Below, in pieces: positions 6,828 to 17,015 of a stretch of DNA of 64,000 nucleotides (position 1 is its first letter; each line of letters opens with the position of its first letter). The notes under the pieces are model-generated. The model worked only from the letters and a program-made list of their open reading frames with translations. It searched no databases and was not told the origin of the DNA. The DNA is from Bifidobacterium margollesii (GTDB taxonomy: Bacteria > Actinomycetota > Actinomycetes > Actinomycetales > Bifidobacteriaceae): NCBI RefSeq assembly GCF_002860355.1, contig NZ_NMWU01000002.1, forward strand, positions 124,001 to 188,000, written 5' to 3'. The position numbers were made by a program, and so were the translations under genes.

Positions 6828-9800
6828 CATCCGTAGTCGTAAGGGGACTGCACATCGACGGGCGATGCTGCGTCCGACATGCCGGGCCGCGGTGGCGATG
6901 CTCGTCGTGGCGGTCTGCCTGTTCTTCGGTCTGGCCGTGGATGCGGCTTCGCTGATGGCGGTGGCCATCGCCGGTGTCGCCGTCCTGCTGTTTTCCTTTG
7001 GCGTCGTGCTGGTCCAGCGGCGGCTGGTACGCTCGGCGATCGCCGGTACGGATATCACGGGTGATATCGACGGCACCGATATTGCGGCTCTGCGTCGGCG
7101 CTACCGCGAACGAACCGGGGTGGCCGCAGCCTCGCGCGGTTCTCATCGGAATCGTCGGCAGTGGATGGGTTGGCTGTTTCCCGGTCGGCCTGACATCGAT
7201 GGTCAATGGTCGCAGCTCGACCAGTATGATCATGCGATACGCCGGTTCGTCGGAGAGGCTCCGCAGTCCCGCGGCCTGTACCGACTGGACACCGTATCCG
7301 TACGGTGGATCGGCATGTTCGGATTATGGGCGAATCGCGTCGTGATCCCCTTGGACAAGGAGGTGTGGCGTCTTGCCGACGTCGATTCGGCGGATGGCCG
7401 TGCGATTCCCGTCGGATCACGGACGATGGGTGGCGCGGAGCGTATGGATGCGGCCAGCGTGCGCGCGTATGCGGCCGGCGATCCGTGGCGGATGATCGCG
7501 TGGCGACAGTCGGCCCACCGTGGGGAGCTGATGACCCGTGACGGTGGACGGCCCACGCCGGCCGATACCCTGATCGTCTTCGATACGTGGCCGCGCTCAG
7601 CCTCTCCGGCCAGGTCGGTTGATCAACACAGGTCGGTTGATCCGGTGGCGGATGACGATCCGCTTGCCGCATGCGTGGCCTCGGTCATGCGGCAGTGCGA
7701 ATCCATCCGTGCCTCAGGCGGCAGGGTGACGGTGACGGATGGTGTGCACGACTACGACGACATCGACGGTATCGCCCGGTTCCTCGCCGCGGTCCGACCG
7801 GAGGAGCCGACGAAGCGGGCGGAGCCGGACACGGACGTGGTCGGTCTCCGGGAACGGGCCGATCACATCGTCGAACGGCTCGCGGCGCTCGGACCGCAGT
7901 CCACGGCGATCCTGTTCACGCCATACGAATCCATGTCATACGAATCCACGTCGGCCGGCAATACTACGGCCGACGGCAATACCACGGCCGGTGATGGGGA
8001 TGCGGCCGGTGTCGCGGCCATACCGGCCGGTGCCACGGTTGGTATGTCATTGGAAGCCATGCTGTGCGGCATGCTGCCGGACGGGCGTCTGATCATCGCC
8101 CGTCGCCGTAATCGCCCGGATCCCAAGGATTCCGCGGGTTCTACGGATTCCGCATTGCATCCTGCGCCCGCATCGCGATCGGCCGCCTCCGTGGCATCCG
8201 TTCCTACCGTCATCCCTTCCGTGGCCTCCGCGCTGGCCATTGCCGGTTCGCTCGACGTCGCCGTATGGCAGACGACGTCGCTGTTCTCCTCCGGCTGGTG
8301 GACCTGGTTCGCCTATGCACTGTTCACCGTGATCGGCATCGAATCGTCGATTCCCTCTGCGCGACGCCGAACCCGCATGCTGCGATGCCTGATCGTCTCC
8401 CTCGTCGCCGCCGCGACCGGTCTCCTCGTCATGATGATGCGCGTGCGGAGCCTCACCGTCCCAGCCGCCGAGTCCGTCCCGTCCGCCGCGTCCGCAGGAC
8501 AGCAGGATGGCGGCGCGATCACCGGGGCCGCCACGGCGCCTCTTGCCGCCGTCCGTGATGCCCTCGAACGAGGGGCAACGGAAATCTACGAGCAATACGT
8601 GCCGATCGTCATCAGCACCCGCGCCGATGCTCTCATCATCCTTGTCGTCGCCGGTCTGGCGGTGATACTGCGCCTGATGCTCGCCGTCCGGTCGCTGTGG
8701 CCGATCTGCGGTCTGCTGCCGCTCGTCGTGATGGCGGTGAACTACGCGTGGCTCGGCACGGATGCGCCGACGATGCTGATCTCGGCATGCGCGGGCCTGA
8801 CGATCCTGCTGCTCTGGTCGTCGCACGGCCATCGGCTCCCGGCGCCCGTGCCGATGCTCGCTTCGGTGCTGGTCGCCGCGCTCGTGGCGACGCTCACCCC
8901 TCCCGCCGTCGTCATGGCGCAGCGCGTGGACATTCCGCTCGGCGATTCCTCCGGCCTGTTCTCGAACAGCGCCATCAATCCGATGGTCGATCTCAGGCGC
9001 GGCATCAACCAGACGTCCGCCACCACCGCGTTCTCGTATACGGCCGATCAACGTCTCTACTTCCGTCTCGCCACGCTCGACGACTTCGACGGCGACACCT
9101 GGTCGTTCTCCGAACGGCTGAGCGATGGCGGCGGATTCTACGGTGGTTCCACCGTGAACGATGCGAACGACGGCCGCCGCGGATCGGTCGAAATGCGCGA
9201 CTACTCCGCGTTCTTCACTGCGCAGACCCCCATCGACGCCTATCTCGACATGCTGGACGGCACAGGTGCGTCCGATGGCTCCGCCGGCCAGCCGTCCGTC
9301 GCAGTCAATGCCACGGTGACCATCGACGCCCTGCGCTCGCGATTCCTGCCCGTACCCTCCGGCGCCATGGACGCCGACGGCACGGGAGCGGGGTGGCGTC
9401 GGGGCGGTGACGCCGCCATCTACTCCGCCTCCGGTGGCACCGAAAGCGGCATGACCTACACCGCCGAAGGCCGGTATCTGGCGCCGATCGCATCGACCGG
9501 TGACTTCCGGCGCATCACCGCGCTGACGAATCTGAGGAACCGTGCCGAAGCCGCGCGTCAACGTCAGATCATGCGGGTCCGCGTCGTCAGCGACCGGGCC
9601 GGTGACGAGGCCGACCGGTCCGTTGATGGGGCCGACCGGCTGGTCGATGAGACCGGCACGACCATCGGCACGTTCACGCAGCAAGGTCTGAAACTCACCG
9701 CCGAATTCATCGCCGGACACCGCATCAATGACAAACGGATGATCCTGGCCACGCCGATCACCGACGATACATCGGCAGAAAACACCGACGGTTCGCGGTC

Positions 9801-11403
9801 AAACGATTCGCAATCCGGCGATATTGCGGACTCCGATACGCAAGGCCAACGTTCCGGCCGATCCTACGTCCGCTCCTACATGCTGGATCTCGATCCGCCG
9901 TCGTGGATGGTCAACCGCATGGTCGGCTCGGTCGCGAAGGAATACCTCGACCAACTGCCGCGGGACATCTACATCTTCATCACCGCCGAAGGGTGGGGCA
10001 CCGACGGCTCCTCGTATCAGGATCCATACGACCTCTCCATGAGAGCGCCGAACGGCTACGACGAGCTGCCGGCTCATCTGCCGAAGCAGATCACCGCGGT
10101 CGTCGAGGATGCGAAGAGTCAGGGCGTTCAGACTCTCGGTCGCACCGCCGCCGAGCAGATCGCCGCCATGCGCTATCTGGTGAACTACTTCACTACCAAC
10201 GGATTCTCCTACTCCCTCGACGCCCCGGACGGTTCCGGCCGCAGCAACATGGAGGTAATCGGCGATTTCCTCGACCGCAAAACCGGATACTGCGCGCATT
10301 ACGCGTCCGCGTTGGCGGTGCTCGGCCGAGCCATGGGCGTGAAGACGCGCATGGTGCTCGGCTATGCTCCCGGCAGCGGTGACAATGGTTCGGACGGATC
10401 GAGCGGTTCGTACGCCGTGGCGAGCAACCAGCTGCACAGCTGGGTGGAGGCGTACATCGACGGTCTTGGATGGATGCCGTTCGACGTGACGCCCGCCGCC
10501 GATGACACTACGGCTGATGCCTCCTCCGCCGGCGATGTCGCGGCTGATGCCGCTGCCGGCAGCACGAGCGCCGGTGATGCGGCCGCTTCGCCAACGACCT
10601 CCTCCGGCGGCCCGTCATCCGATTCGACCGAAGATTCGCGTTCCGGAGTTGCCGGTACCGCCGACCCGTCCGGCGAGGCGACGCCGTCCAGTGATGGCAA
10701 CGATTCAGCGGATACGTCGGATGACAACGCTTCGACCGCGCCGGATGGGTCGACGGGCATCTGGCCCATCGCATACGCCTGGCCCACCGCATACGGCTGG
10801 CGGGCGCTGGCCGCGGCGGCGACGCTGGCGGTGATCACCATCGTACTGACCGCGGGACTATGGGTGCGACGGCATCGACGCGCCCGCCGATACCGGCTTA
10901 TCCGCCGTGGGGGCGGTGATTCGTGGCGTCCGGCATGGCGGGAGATGACCGATGCTGCATGGGACTGCGGCATCCGATGGTCTTCCGGTGCCACCGATCG
11001 TGAGATCGCGGCGCTGATCGAGAAAAGAATCGACGGCGAGAAAAGAATCGACGGCGAGAACGGTAGGGGAGTTGACGGTTCCGATGATGCCGTCCGATTG
11101 TGCGGCATCGTCGACCGATGCGCCGAGCGCGCCGTCGAATCGGCGTTCTCCCGGCCTGATGGCGGTGTGCATGAAAGCGGTCGCGGTCGGCATGAAAGTG
11201 GCGTCAGCCAGAACTGCGGTGGTGAGCGGATCATCGCCGACGTCGAAGCGGTCCGCCAGTCGCTGCGCACGACGTATCGGCATAGATACGGGGGTGTGGC
11301 CGGCGTGCTTCGTCGTGTCGGGACGGCGTTGCTGCCCCCGTCCGTGGTGCGGAGCGTCATACCGCCGCGCGTGCCGTCGGAGCGTCGTAGGAACCGGCCA
11401 TAA
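6820..11403 (+). CDS. DUF58-transglutaminase (TgpA-like) fusion membrane protein
   Basis: The protein has about 1527 aa. Residues 27-67 hold two membrane segments. A DUF58 (vWA-like) region follows, with [25 protein letters not shown] near 215-240. About 477-703 is a multi-pass membrane block like DUF3488 of TgpA. A large extracytoplasmic part then carries the transglutaminase-like core with Cys1158 (GYCAHYA), His1206 (LHSWVEAY) and Asp1222 (PFDVTP). A Ser/Asp/Thr linker (1228-1315), one more membrane segment (about 1325-1347) and a DUF4129-like tail follow. MoxR-associated loci usually encode the DUF58 and transglutaminase proteins separately; here they are one chain without frameshift. The ATG at 6820 overlaps moxR by 8 bp; GTG 6769 and ATG 6793 are other possible starts. 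The natural substrate is unknown, with a cell-wall or envelope role likely. Confidence 0.85.
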   Translation: MRSIRSRKGTAHRRAMLRPTCRAAVAMLVVAVCLFFGLAVDAASLMAVAIAGVAVLLFSFGVVLVQRRLVRSAIAGTDITGDIDGTDIAALRRRYRERTGVAAASRGSHRNRRQWMGWLFPGRPDIDGQWSQLDQYDHAIRRFVGEAPQSRGLYRLDTVSVRWIGMFGLWANRVVIPLDKEVWRLADVDSADGRAIPVGSRTMGGAERMDAASVRAYAAGDPWRMIAWRQSAHRGELMTRDGGRPTPADTLIVFDTWPRSASPARSVDQHRSVDPVADDDPLAACVASVMRQCESIRASGGRVTVTDGVHDYDDIDGIARFLAAVRPEEPTKRAEPDTDVVGLRERADHIVERLAALGPQSTAILFTPYESMSYESTSAGNTTADGNTTAGDGDAAGVAAIPAGATVGMSLEAMLCGMLPDGRLIIARRRNRPDPKDSAGSTDSALHPAPASRSAASVASVPTVIPSVASALAIAGSLDVAVWQTTSLFSSGWWTWFAYALFTVIGIESSIPSARRRTRMLRCLIVSLVAAATGLLVMMMRVRSLTVPAAESVPSAASAGQQDGGAITGAATAPLAAVRDALERGATEIYEQYVPIVISTRADALIILVVAGLAVILRLMLAVRSLWPICGLLPLVVMAVNYAWLGTDAPTMLISACAGLTILLLWSSHGHRLPAPVPMLASVLVAALVATLTPPAVVMAQRVDIPLGDSSGLFSNSAINPMVDLRRGINQTSATTAFSYTADQRLYFRLATLDDFDGDTWSFSERLSDGGGFYGGSTVNDANDGRRGSVEMRDYSAFFTAQTPIDAYLDMLDGTGASDGSAGQPSVAVNATVTIDALRSRFLPVPSGAMDADGTGAGWRRGGDAAIYSASGGTESGMTYTAEGRYLAPIASTGDFRRITALTNLRNRAEAARQRQIMRVRVVSDRAGDEADRSVDGADRLVDETGTTIGTFTQQGLKLTAEFIAGHRINDKRMILATPITDDTSAENTDGSRSNDSQSGDIADSDTQGQRSGRSYVRSYMLDLDPPSWMVNRMVGSVAKEYLDQLPRDIYIFITAEGWGTDGSSYQDPYDLSMRAPNGYDELPAHLPKQITAVVEDAKSQGVQTLGRTAAEQIAAMRYLVNYFTTNGFSYSLDAPDGSGRSNMEVIGDFLDRKTGYCAHYASALAVLGRAMGVKTRMVLGYAPGSGDNGSDGSSGSYAVASNQLHSWVEAYIDGLGWMPFDVTPAADDTTADASSAGDVAADAAAGSTSAGDAAASPTTSSGGPSSDSTEDSRSGVAGTADPSGEATPSSDGNDSADTSDDNASTAPDGSTGIWPIAYAWPTAYGWRALAAAATLAVITIVLTAGLWVRRHRRARRYRLIRRGGGDSWRPAWREMTDAAWDCGIRWSSGATDREIAALIEKRIDGEKRIDGENGRGVDGSDDAVRLCGIVDRCAERAVESAFSRPDGGVHESGRGRHESGVSQNCGGERIIADVEAVRQSLRTTYRHRYGGVAGVLRRVGTALLPPSVVRSVIPPRVPSERRRNRP

Positions 11404-11464
11404 TGGAATCGGTACGCGGCTGTTCGCCAGGCGGAACCCGCCGTCGATTCGAAGGAGAACCCTC

Positions 11465-12019
11465 ATGAACCTCACCGTCGTCATACTCGTCGTCATCGTC
11501 GCCATTGTGCTGATCTGGGCGGTGATGACCTACAACGCTCTGGTTTCGCTGCGCAACAAGGTCGACAACGGCTGGTCGCAGATCGACGTGCAGCTCAAGC
11601 GCCGTGCCGATCTGATTCCGAATCTGGTGGAGACGGTGAAGGGATACGCCTCCCACGAGTCGCAGACGTTCCAGGCGGTGACCGAAGCCCGTGCCCGTGC
11701 CGCCGCAGCCACCACCACGGCCGAGCGCGCGGCCGCCGAACAGCAGGTGGGGCAGGCGCTGATGAATCTGCTGGCCACGGCCGAAGCCTACCCGCAGCTG
11801 CAGGCGAATCAGAACTTCATCGATCTTCAGGGGCAGCTTAGGGAGCTGGAGGAGAAGATCGCCTACGCGCGGCAGTTCTTCAACGACATCGTGCTCAAGT
11901 ACAACACGAAGATCCAGACCGTGCCGAGCAACATCGTGGCCGGCATGTTCCATTTCACCGAACGCGAGTTTTTCAAGGTCGAGGAGTCCGACAGGGCCGT
12001 GCCGCAGGTTCGGTTCTGA
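11465..12019 (+). CDS. LemA family protein
   Basis: The 184-aa protein has an N-terminal membrane helix (residues 3-22) followed by the LemA signature [43 protein letters not shown]. It then has Ala-rich helices and a C-terminal [19 protein letters not shown]. LemA proteins have an outside N-terminus with a helical domain in the cytoplasm and have no clear biochemical role. AAGGAG lies 8 bases before the ATG. The gene is 61 bp after the DUF58-transglutaminase gene and precedes DUF2207, the pairing commonly seen for LemA. Confidence 0.95.
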   Translation: MNLTVVILVVIVAIVLIWAVMTYNALVSLRNKVDNGWSQIDVQLKRRADLIPNLVETVKGYASHESQTFQAVTEARARAAAATTTAERAAAEQQVGQALMNLLATAEAYPQLQANQNFIDLQGQLRELEEKIAYARQFFNDIVLKYNTKIQTVPSNIVAGMFHFTEREFFKVEESDRAVPQVRF

Positions 12020-12143
12020 CCGTGAACGCTGGCTGCATACCGGTTCCGGCCATGCGCCGGTCACGGCCGCGAACGCCGGGCCTCGGATGGTCGGCGTTTT
12101 CCGGATGACCGGCGTTTCCGGAAGATCAGCAGAGGGGATTGCG

Positions 12144-14210
12144 ATGAATGATCGAAGAAGTTTCATAAACGGGAAGCGGGCGGATCGCATCGTGCACGGC
12201 AGGATGATACGAGCCGGCCGTGCGGTTCGCGTCCTACGCGGCATGATCGCCGTGCTGCTGGCCATGGCCGGGCTGCTGGCGTTCGCCGGCTGCGGCGTGC
12301 GCGGCTCCGACGAGCCGATGACGCTGAACGCGCTCACCTACGACGTGAAGGTCCAGTCCAATGGTGACCTGCGCATCAGCGAAACATGGGACGTGAATTT
12401 CGAATCCCGCGAAAACGACGACGGCAGCGCGCGGCCGTGGCATCAGCTGTACCGCACATTCCAATCCAAGCCGACGGCGTACGACGGCATCAAGAACGTC
12501 ACGGTGACCGACCTTGATTCCGGTCGTCAGTTCCGGCGGGTCGATCTGCCCGACCCGCAGGGCGTGGACGACAGCCAGTACGCCGCGCTCGCCGGCAGCT
12601 GGTATCTCACCGATACGGGGGAGGGACTGGAGCTCGGATGGAACATCGATCCCGTGGACAGCGGCACGGCCCGGTTCCGCATCTCCTACACCGCGGTCAA
12701 TGCGATCACAGGGCTTTCGGACGCCGCCGAATTCAACTGGCAGTTCCTCGACCAGTCCAACGGCGTGTATGCGAAGACGGTGACCGGCACGATTTCGTGG
12801 CCCGATTCGGCATCCCACTCCACGGTGAGGGCATGGCTGCACTACGAGGGCGCCACGTCGAACCTTGCCATCGCCAACACCGGCGCGGCGACCTTCACGA
12901 TCGACGAACTGCCGTCGCAGACGCCGGTGGAGGTGCACGCTCTCTTCCCGAAGGCGCTGGCGGCCCAGGCCAAACGGCACGCCGACCGCACATCGGACGA
13001 CGTGAAGGCTAGCGAGCGGCGGATGGCCGAGGAATGGCAGGCGAAGCAGGAGGCCCGACATCGCAGGACGATCATGCTGTGCGTGGCGAGCGCGGTGCTG
13101 TTCGTCGCCATGCTGGTCTGGAACGTCTGGGCGATCCGTCATTCGCGCCGGCTCAACCGTCCGAAGGGCGACATGCCGTATTGGCGGGACGATCCCGGCG
13201 TGTCCCCGGCCGTGGCGGCGAAGATCGACGAGCTTGCCGGTTCCGGACGGCGGGTGTATCGCAACGGGCTTTCGGCCACCATGCTGTCGCTGGCCCATAA
13301 GCGGCGGATCGGTCTGACCGTGCAGCCGACATCGCGAAAGGGAAAGTCGGACGTGCAGGTAACCATGCGCGATGATGCCGCCACGGCTGCGGGACGCCAG
13401 CCTCTGACCGCGACGGAGGAGGCGCTGCTCGCCATACTGCGGCGGGCCGGCACGCGGCATGGCGGCTCCTTCACGATGACGGAACTGCGCAAGACGGTCA
13501 AGGACGACCCCGAAAGCTTCAACCGGCTGTTCCGGGCCTACGACAATCAGCTCGCCATGGAATTCGGCGGAACGCTCACCTACACCACACCCCGGTATTC
13601 GATGGTGCCGATGCTGGTGACGGTCATCATCGGCATACTGTCCATGGTCGGATTCGTCATACTCGACTGGCCGTTGCTCGGCGTTCCCGTGACGGTGGCC
13701 TCCGCCATCCTCGCCATCATCACCCCGATGATGGCGGAATCGGAACTGCTCACCCCGGAGGGCCTCGCGGTGGCCGAACGCGTGGAGGGACTGAAACGCT
13801 ACATGCTCGACTTCTCGGACTTCTCCAAACGAGGGGTGCCCGACCTGTCGATGTGGGACTTCTACATGGTGTATGCGACGGCGCTCGGCATCAGCGAGAC
13901 GGTGTCCAGGCAGCTGCGCGACCTCTACCCGCAGCTGGCCGACGACACGTACATGCAGGACACCTGGGATTCCAGTCCGGTGATGTACGCGATGTTCTAC
14001 GGGTCCATGGCCGATGGGCCGGCCGATTCGTCATCCACGGCGCTTGATTCGATGGATCTGGGAACGATGCTCTCCGACAATCTCTACGACGTGCAGAATG
14101 CGCTGTCTTCGGCGATGAGCGGATCGTCCGACTCCGGATCGGGGTTCGGCGGAGGCGGCTTCGGCGGGTTCTCCGACGGCGGAGGCGGCGGAGGCATGGG
14201 CGGCCGGTGA
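12144..14210 (+). CDS. DUF2207 domain lipoprotein/membrane protein
   Basis: The protein has 688 aa. A basic N-terminus and hydrophobic segment (about 34-48) end in a lipobox-like LLAFAGC. The extracytoplasmic DUF2207 domain starts with LNALTYDVKVQSNGDLRISETWDVNF (about 61-86). One membrane helix lies at about 310-330, a winged or helical cytoplasmic region follows, and there are two further membrane helices near 490-530. The C-terminus is a Gly/Phe-rich tail (FGGGGFGGFSDGGGGGG). LemA-DUF2207 pairs are common; the function is unknown. ATG 12144 with AGAGGGG upstream is preferred over the upstream ATG at 12087. The tail is low complexity, as is usual in this family. Confidence 0.88.
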   Translation: MNDRRSFINGKRADRIVHGRMIRAGRAVRVLRGMIAVLLAMAGLLAFAGCGVRGSDEPMTLNALTYDVKVQSNGDLRISETWDVNFESRENDDGSARPWHQLYRTFQSKPTAYDGIKNVTVTDLDSGRQFRRVDLPDPQGVDDSQYAALAGSWYLTDTGEGLELGWNIDPVDSGTARFRISYTAVNAITGLSDAAEFNWQFLDQSNGVYAKTVTGTISWPDSASHSTVRAWLHYEGATSNLAIANTGAATFTIDELPSQTPVEVHALFPKALAAQAKRHADRTSDDVKASERRMAEEWQAKQEARHRRTIMLCVASAVLFVAMLVWNVWAIRHSRRLNRPKGDMPYWRDDPGVSPAVAAKIDELAGSGRRVYRNGLSATMLSLAHKRRIGLTVQPTSRKGKSDVQVTMRDDAATAAGRQPLTATEEALLAILRRAGTRHGGSFTMTELRKTVKDDPESFNRLFRAYDNQLAMEFGGTLTYTTPRYSMVPMLVTVIIGILSMVGFVILDWPLLGVPVTVASAILAIITPMMAESELLTPEGLAVAERVEGLKRYMLDFSDFSKRGVPDLSMWDFYMVYATALGISETVSRQLRDLYPQLADDTYMQDTWDSSPVMYAMFYGSMADGPADSSSTALDSMDLGTMLSDNLYDVQNALSSAMSGSSDSGSGFGGGGFGGFSDGGGGGGMGGR

Positions 14211-14221
14211 CGATGCCGAAT

Positions 14222-14267
14222 ATGCGAACGCCCCGTACCTGGTCATCCCGGTACGGGGCGTTCGCAT
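14222..14267. terminator. Hairpin terminator between convergent genes
   Basis: An 18-bp perfect stem (14222-14239 with 14250-14267) encloses a 10-nt loop. It sits 11 bp after the DUF2207 stop and 30 bp from the end of the convergent minus-strand gene. There is no clear T-run on either side, so a bidirectional terminator is likely but not certain. Confidence 0.7.
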
Positions 14268-14296
14268 GGGTATGTTGCTGGTATCGGTATGCGGCT

Positions 14297-14812
14297 TTAC
14301 TTGCGCTTGGCGGCCTTGGCTCGCTTGCGACGCTCGCGCTCGATCGCACGCCGCCGCGCCTCCTGCTGAGCCTCGCGCTGCGCCGTGATCCGCTTGGTCA
14401 GCTTCGCCTCGGCGCGCTCCTCGGCGGCCTGCTGCGCGGCGGCCACGTTCTCGGCGTTCACCAACCGAGACTCCACGATCACACCGATGATCGTGATGAT
14501 CCACCCCACGCGGAACACCCACAATGCGGGGAACGACGGCACCAGCAGATACAGCGTCACGCCGATCACCGCCGAAACCAGCAGCATGGCCACCAGCGTC
14601 ACGATGATCACCTTGCCCACGGTCAGACGGTTCTCCTCATCGGCGCCGACGACGAACAGCGCGATCACCACCGCCACCAGCCACGGCAGCACATACGCAT
14701 ACATGGCCACCACCGGATCGGAGGAGAACATCGGCACGATCCGGCTGGCCGCTATCGCGACGATGAAGAAGCCGGTCATGATCCAAATCGTCTTCCTGTA
14801 GATTCCAAGCAC
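14297..14812 (-). CDS. Small multi-pass membrane protein, function unknown
   Basis: The 171-aa protein has four predicted membrane segments at about 8-26, 34-54, 67-88 and 96-115. A strongly charged coiled-coil tail follows (AAAQQAAEERAEAKL... to RRKRAKAAKRK), rich in Ala, Glu, Arg and Lys. The GTG start at 14812 is chosen because GAGGAGG lies just upstream; the open frame continues to 14887 without a conserved segment. I do not recognise a family. It is divergent from the PLP sulfhydrylase gene and convergent with DUF2207. Confidence 0.75.
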   Translation of the reverse strand: MLGIYRKTIWIMTGFFIVAIAASRIVPMFSSDPVVAMYAYVLPWLVAVVIALFVVGADEENRLTVGKVIIVTLVAMLLVSAVIGVTLYLLVPSFPALWVFRVGWIITIIGVIVESRLVNAENVAAAQQAAEERAEAKLTKRITAQREAQQEARRRAIERERRKRAKAAKRK

Positions 14813-14995
14813 GATATCCTCCTCGATACTGGGGCGAACAACCCGATTGCGATCCGGCCGCGACCGCAGCCCGGCGCAAACCGACACAGACTATTGAAGA
14901 TTCTATCTATGACAAGTTGGAAAACCCCGATATTCCAACGTTTGCCCTGATTTGCCTCCGATGCGGGGAACAGTGTTCCGTGGCACGCTTGAATC

Positions 14996-16222
14996 ATGAC
15001 ATCAGACCTCACGCATCAGGGCCTCTCGTTCGACGACACGCCCCTCGGATTCAACACGCTCTCCATCCACCTCGGCAACGGAGTGGACGCCGAAACCGGC
15101 GCCATCCGACGACCGATCACCCTCGCCAACGCCTACGCGCTGCCCTACGACCCCTCCGACATCAACTGGTCCAGCTCCGACGTGAACCTCTACACGCGCA
15201 ACGGACACCCCAACCAGCGGTATCTCGAAGCCAAACTCGCCAGACTCGAAGGCGCCGAGGACGCCGTCGTGCTCGCCTCCGGCGTGGCCGCGCTCGCCGC
15301 CACCTTCACCACGTTCCTCAACCGCGGCGACCATGCGATCTTCTCCGACACCACCTACATCGCCGCATACCGGCTGCTCAACCAGATCCTCCCCGAGAAA
15401 TACGGCATCGAAACCTCGATCGTCGACACCTTCGATCCCGCGAACGTGGCCGCCGCGCTGAAGCCCAACACCAAGCTGGTGCACATCGAAACCCCGGCCA
15501 ACCCCACGCTCAAGGTCTCCGACATCGCCGCCATCGCGCGACTGGCCCACGACCACAATGCCGACACGCTGGTCAGCGTGGACAACACCTTCAACACACC
15601 GTTCAACGTGCGTCCGCTCGACCTCGGCGCCGACATCGTCATCGAATCGCTCACCAAATACATCAACGGCCACGGCGACGCGCTCGGCGGTGCGATCGCC
15701 ACCACCAAGGCCCGCACCAATGAGATCCGCTTCACCGCGCAGGTGAACTACGGCGGCATCATCAGCCCGTTCAACGCCTGGCTCATCAACCGAGGATCGG
15801 TCACCCTGCCGCTTCGCATGCGGCAGCACAACGCCTCCGCGCTCGCCATCGCCAGGCACCTCGAATCATTGCCGCAGGTGCGCTTCGTCTCATACCCCGG
15901 GCTGGAAACCCATCCGCATCACGACGTGGCCGTCTCCCAGCTGGCGCGCAAGGATTCCGGATTCGGCGGCGTGCTCGCCTTCGGACTCAACGCCGACCAC
16001 GACGGGCACAACCGGTTCGTCTCCAAGCTCAACGTGATCACCTCCGCCGTTTCGCTCGGCCACGACGAAAGCCTGATCGTGTTCCTCGGCGAGGACGACG
16101 AACGTCAGTATCTGTATCCGGAGGCGTTCCACCGCGGATTCTTCCGTCTCGCCGTCGGTCTCGAAGACACCGACGATCTGATCCGCGACATCGACCACGC
16201 CTTGGCGGAAGCCGGCATCTGA
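14996..16222 (+). CDS. Cys/Met metabolism PLP-dependent enzyme (O-acetylhomoserine sulfhydrylase or cystathionine gamma-synthase type)
   Basis: This 408-aa fold-type I PLP enzyme has YTRNGHPNQRYLEAKLARLEGAEDAVVLASGVAAL (cofactor phosphate-binding region), ETPANPTLKVSDI, VSVDNTFNTPFN, and the PLP lysine in ESLTKYINGHGDALGG (Lys220). It ends in HRGFFRLAVGLEDTDDLIRDI. The family makes or breaks C-S bonds in methionine and cysteine biosynthesis. The long NAYALPYDPSDINWSSSDVN N-terminus resembles the O-acetylhomoserine type, but subfamily cannot be fixed by eye. The ATG has no evident Shine-Dalgarno, and a leaderless message is possible. It lies alone upstream of the NrdR-box region. Confidence 0.85.
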   Translation: MTSDLTHQGLSFDDTPLGFNTLSIHLGNGVDAETGAIRRPITLANAYALPYDPSDINWSSSDVNLYTRNGHPNQRYLEAKLARLEGAEDAVVLASGVAALAATFTTFLNRGDHAIFSDTTYIAAYRLLNQILPEKYGIETSIVDTFDPANVAAALKPNTKLVHIETPANPTLKVSDIAAIARLAHDHNADTLVSVDNTFNTPFNVRPLDLGADIVIESLTKYINGHGDALGGAIATTKARTNEIRFTAQVNYGGIISPFNAWLINRGSVTLPLRMRQHNASALAIARHLESLPQVRFVSYPGLETHPHHDVAVSQLARKDSGFGGVLAFGLNADHDGHNRFVSKLNVITSAVSLGHDESLIVFLGEDDERQYLYPEAFHRGFFRLAVGLEDTDDLIRDIDHALAEAGI

Positions 16223-16231
16223 CCGTCCGGC

Positions 16232-16269
16232 GGATCGGCGTCGTTTCGTGGACGAGACGTCGCCGATCC
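16232..16269 (+). terminator. Possible hairpin terminator after the PLP enzyme gene
   Basis: GGATCGGCG (16232-16240) pairs with CGCCGATCC (16261-16269) around a partly self-complementary 20-nt interior. No T-run follows. It lies 9 bp after the stop codon and upstream of the NrdR boxes. Confidence 0.45.
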
Positions 16270-16310
16270 ATTGCCGACACGTCGACAAAATGTGAGATAT
16301 CCCACGAAAA

Positions 16311-16357
16311 ACCCTATATCTAGTGTTTGCTTGCCATTGACGTGCCATATATAGTGA
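16311..16357 (+). promoter_or_regulatory. Tandem NrdR boxes controlling the nrd operon
   Basis: Two sites fit the NrdR box consensus: ACCCTATATCTAGTGT (16311-16326) and GTGCCATATATAGTGA (16342-16357). Their starts are 31 bp apart, the three-turn spacing known for NrdR box pairs. NrdR is the nucleotide-sensing zinc-ribbon/ATP-cone repressor of ribonucleotide reductase genes. The second box overlaps a TATATA sequence that could be the -10. nrdI starts 83 bp downstream. Confidence 0.85.
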
Positions 16358-16440
16358 TGTCTCGGAAATTTTGAATCCAAGCGTGATGTCGAAACGCGAC
16401 CGGAACGCGACTTGGACCGATGCGTCACCACGGGGGAGTC

Positions 16441-16920
16441 ATGGCCACACCACACGATGCGAGCGCGCCGCAGCACGTCGCCGAAGGCGATGCGATCGGC
16501 GCGCTCGTGTATTTCTCCTCGGCCTCCGAGAACACGGCGCGATTCGTGGAGGACTGCCGGCTGCCCGAACTGGGCATCAACGTCTACCGGCTGCCGTTGC
16601 GCGCCGCCGAACCGGCGCTGAACGTCCGCGAACCCTACGTGCTCATGGTGCCCACCTACGGTGGCGGCAGCATCGCCAAGGCCGTGCCCGTGCAGGTCAA
16701 ACGGTTCCTCAACGATCCCGACAACCGGGCGTTCATCCGCGGCGTCATCGCCTCCGGCAACACCAACTTCGGCGAGGCGTACGCCGTGGCCGGCGACGTG
16801 ATCGCCTCGAAATGCCAGGTGCCCTTCCTCTACCGGTTCGAACTCATGGGCACCATGGGAGACCGGGACCGAGTGCGCGACGGCCTCGTCGAATTCTTCA
16901 CGCACGGCGCCGGCCGCTGA
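16441..16920 (+). CDS. nrdI: Class Ib ribonucleotide reductase flavodoxin NrdI
   Basis: NrdI is the flavodoxin that helps form the Mn(III)2-tyrosyl cofactor of NrdF. The 159-aa protein has the FMN-phosphate loop [22 protein letters not shown], and [37 protein letters not shown], all characteristic of NrdI. ATG 16441 has GGGGGAG upstream, and the first ~28 residues are a variable extension. The gene leads nrdE by 95 bp. No nrdH glutaredoxin-like gene precedes it, as it does in many nrdHIEF operons. Confidence 0.95.
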   Translation: MATPHDASAPQHVAEGDAIGALVYFSSASENTARFVEDCRLPELGINVYRLPLRAAEPALNVREPYVLMVPTYGGGSIAKAVPVQVKRFLNDPDNRAFIRGVIASGNTNFGEAYAVAGDVIASKCQVPFLYRFELMGTMGDRDRVRDGLVEFFTHGAGR

Positions 16921-17015
16921 CCGGCGGTCCAGACGGTTCGATCATTCGAACAGCACCCGATCGTTCATCCCCTCATCGTCCGACTATTCCATCAACCACG
17001 AAAGCGAGCACACCC

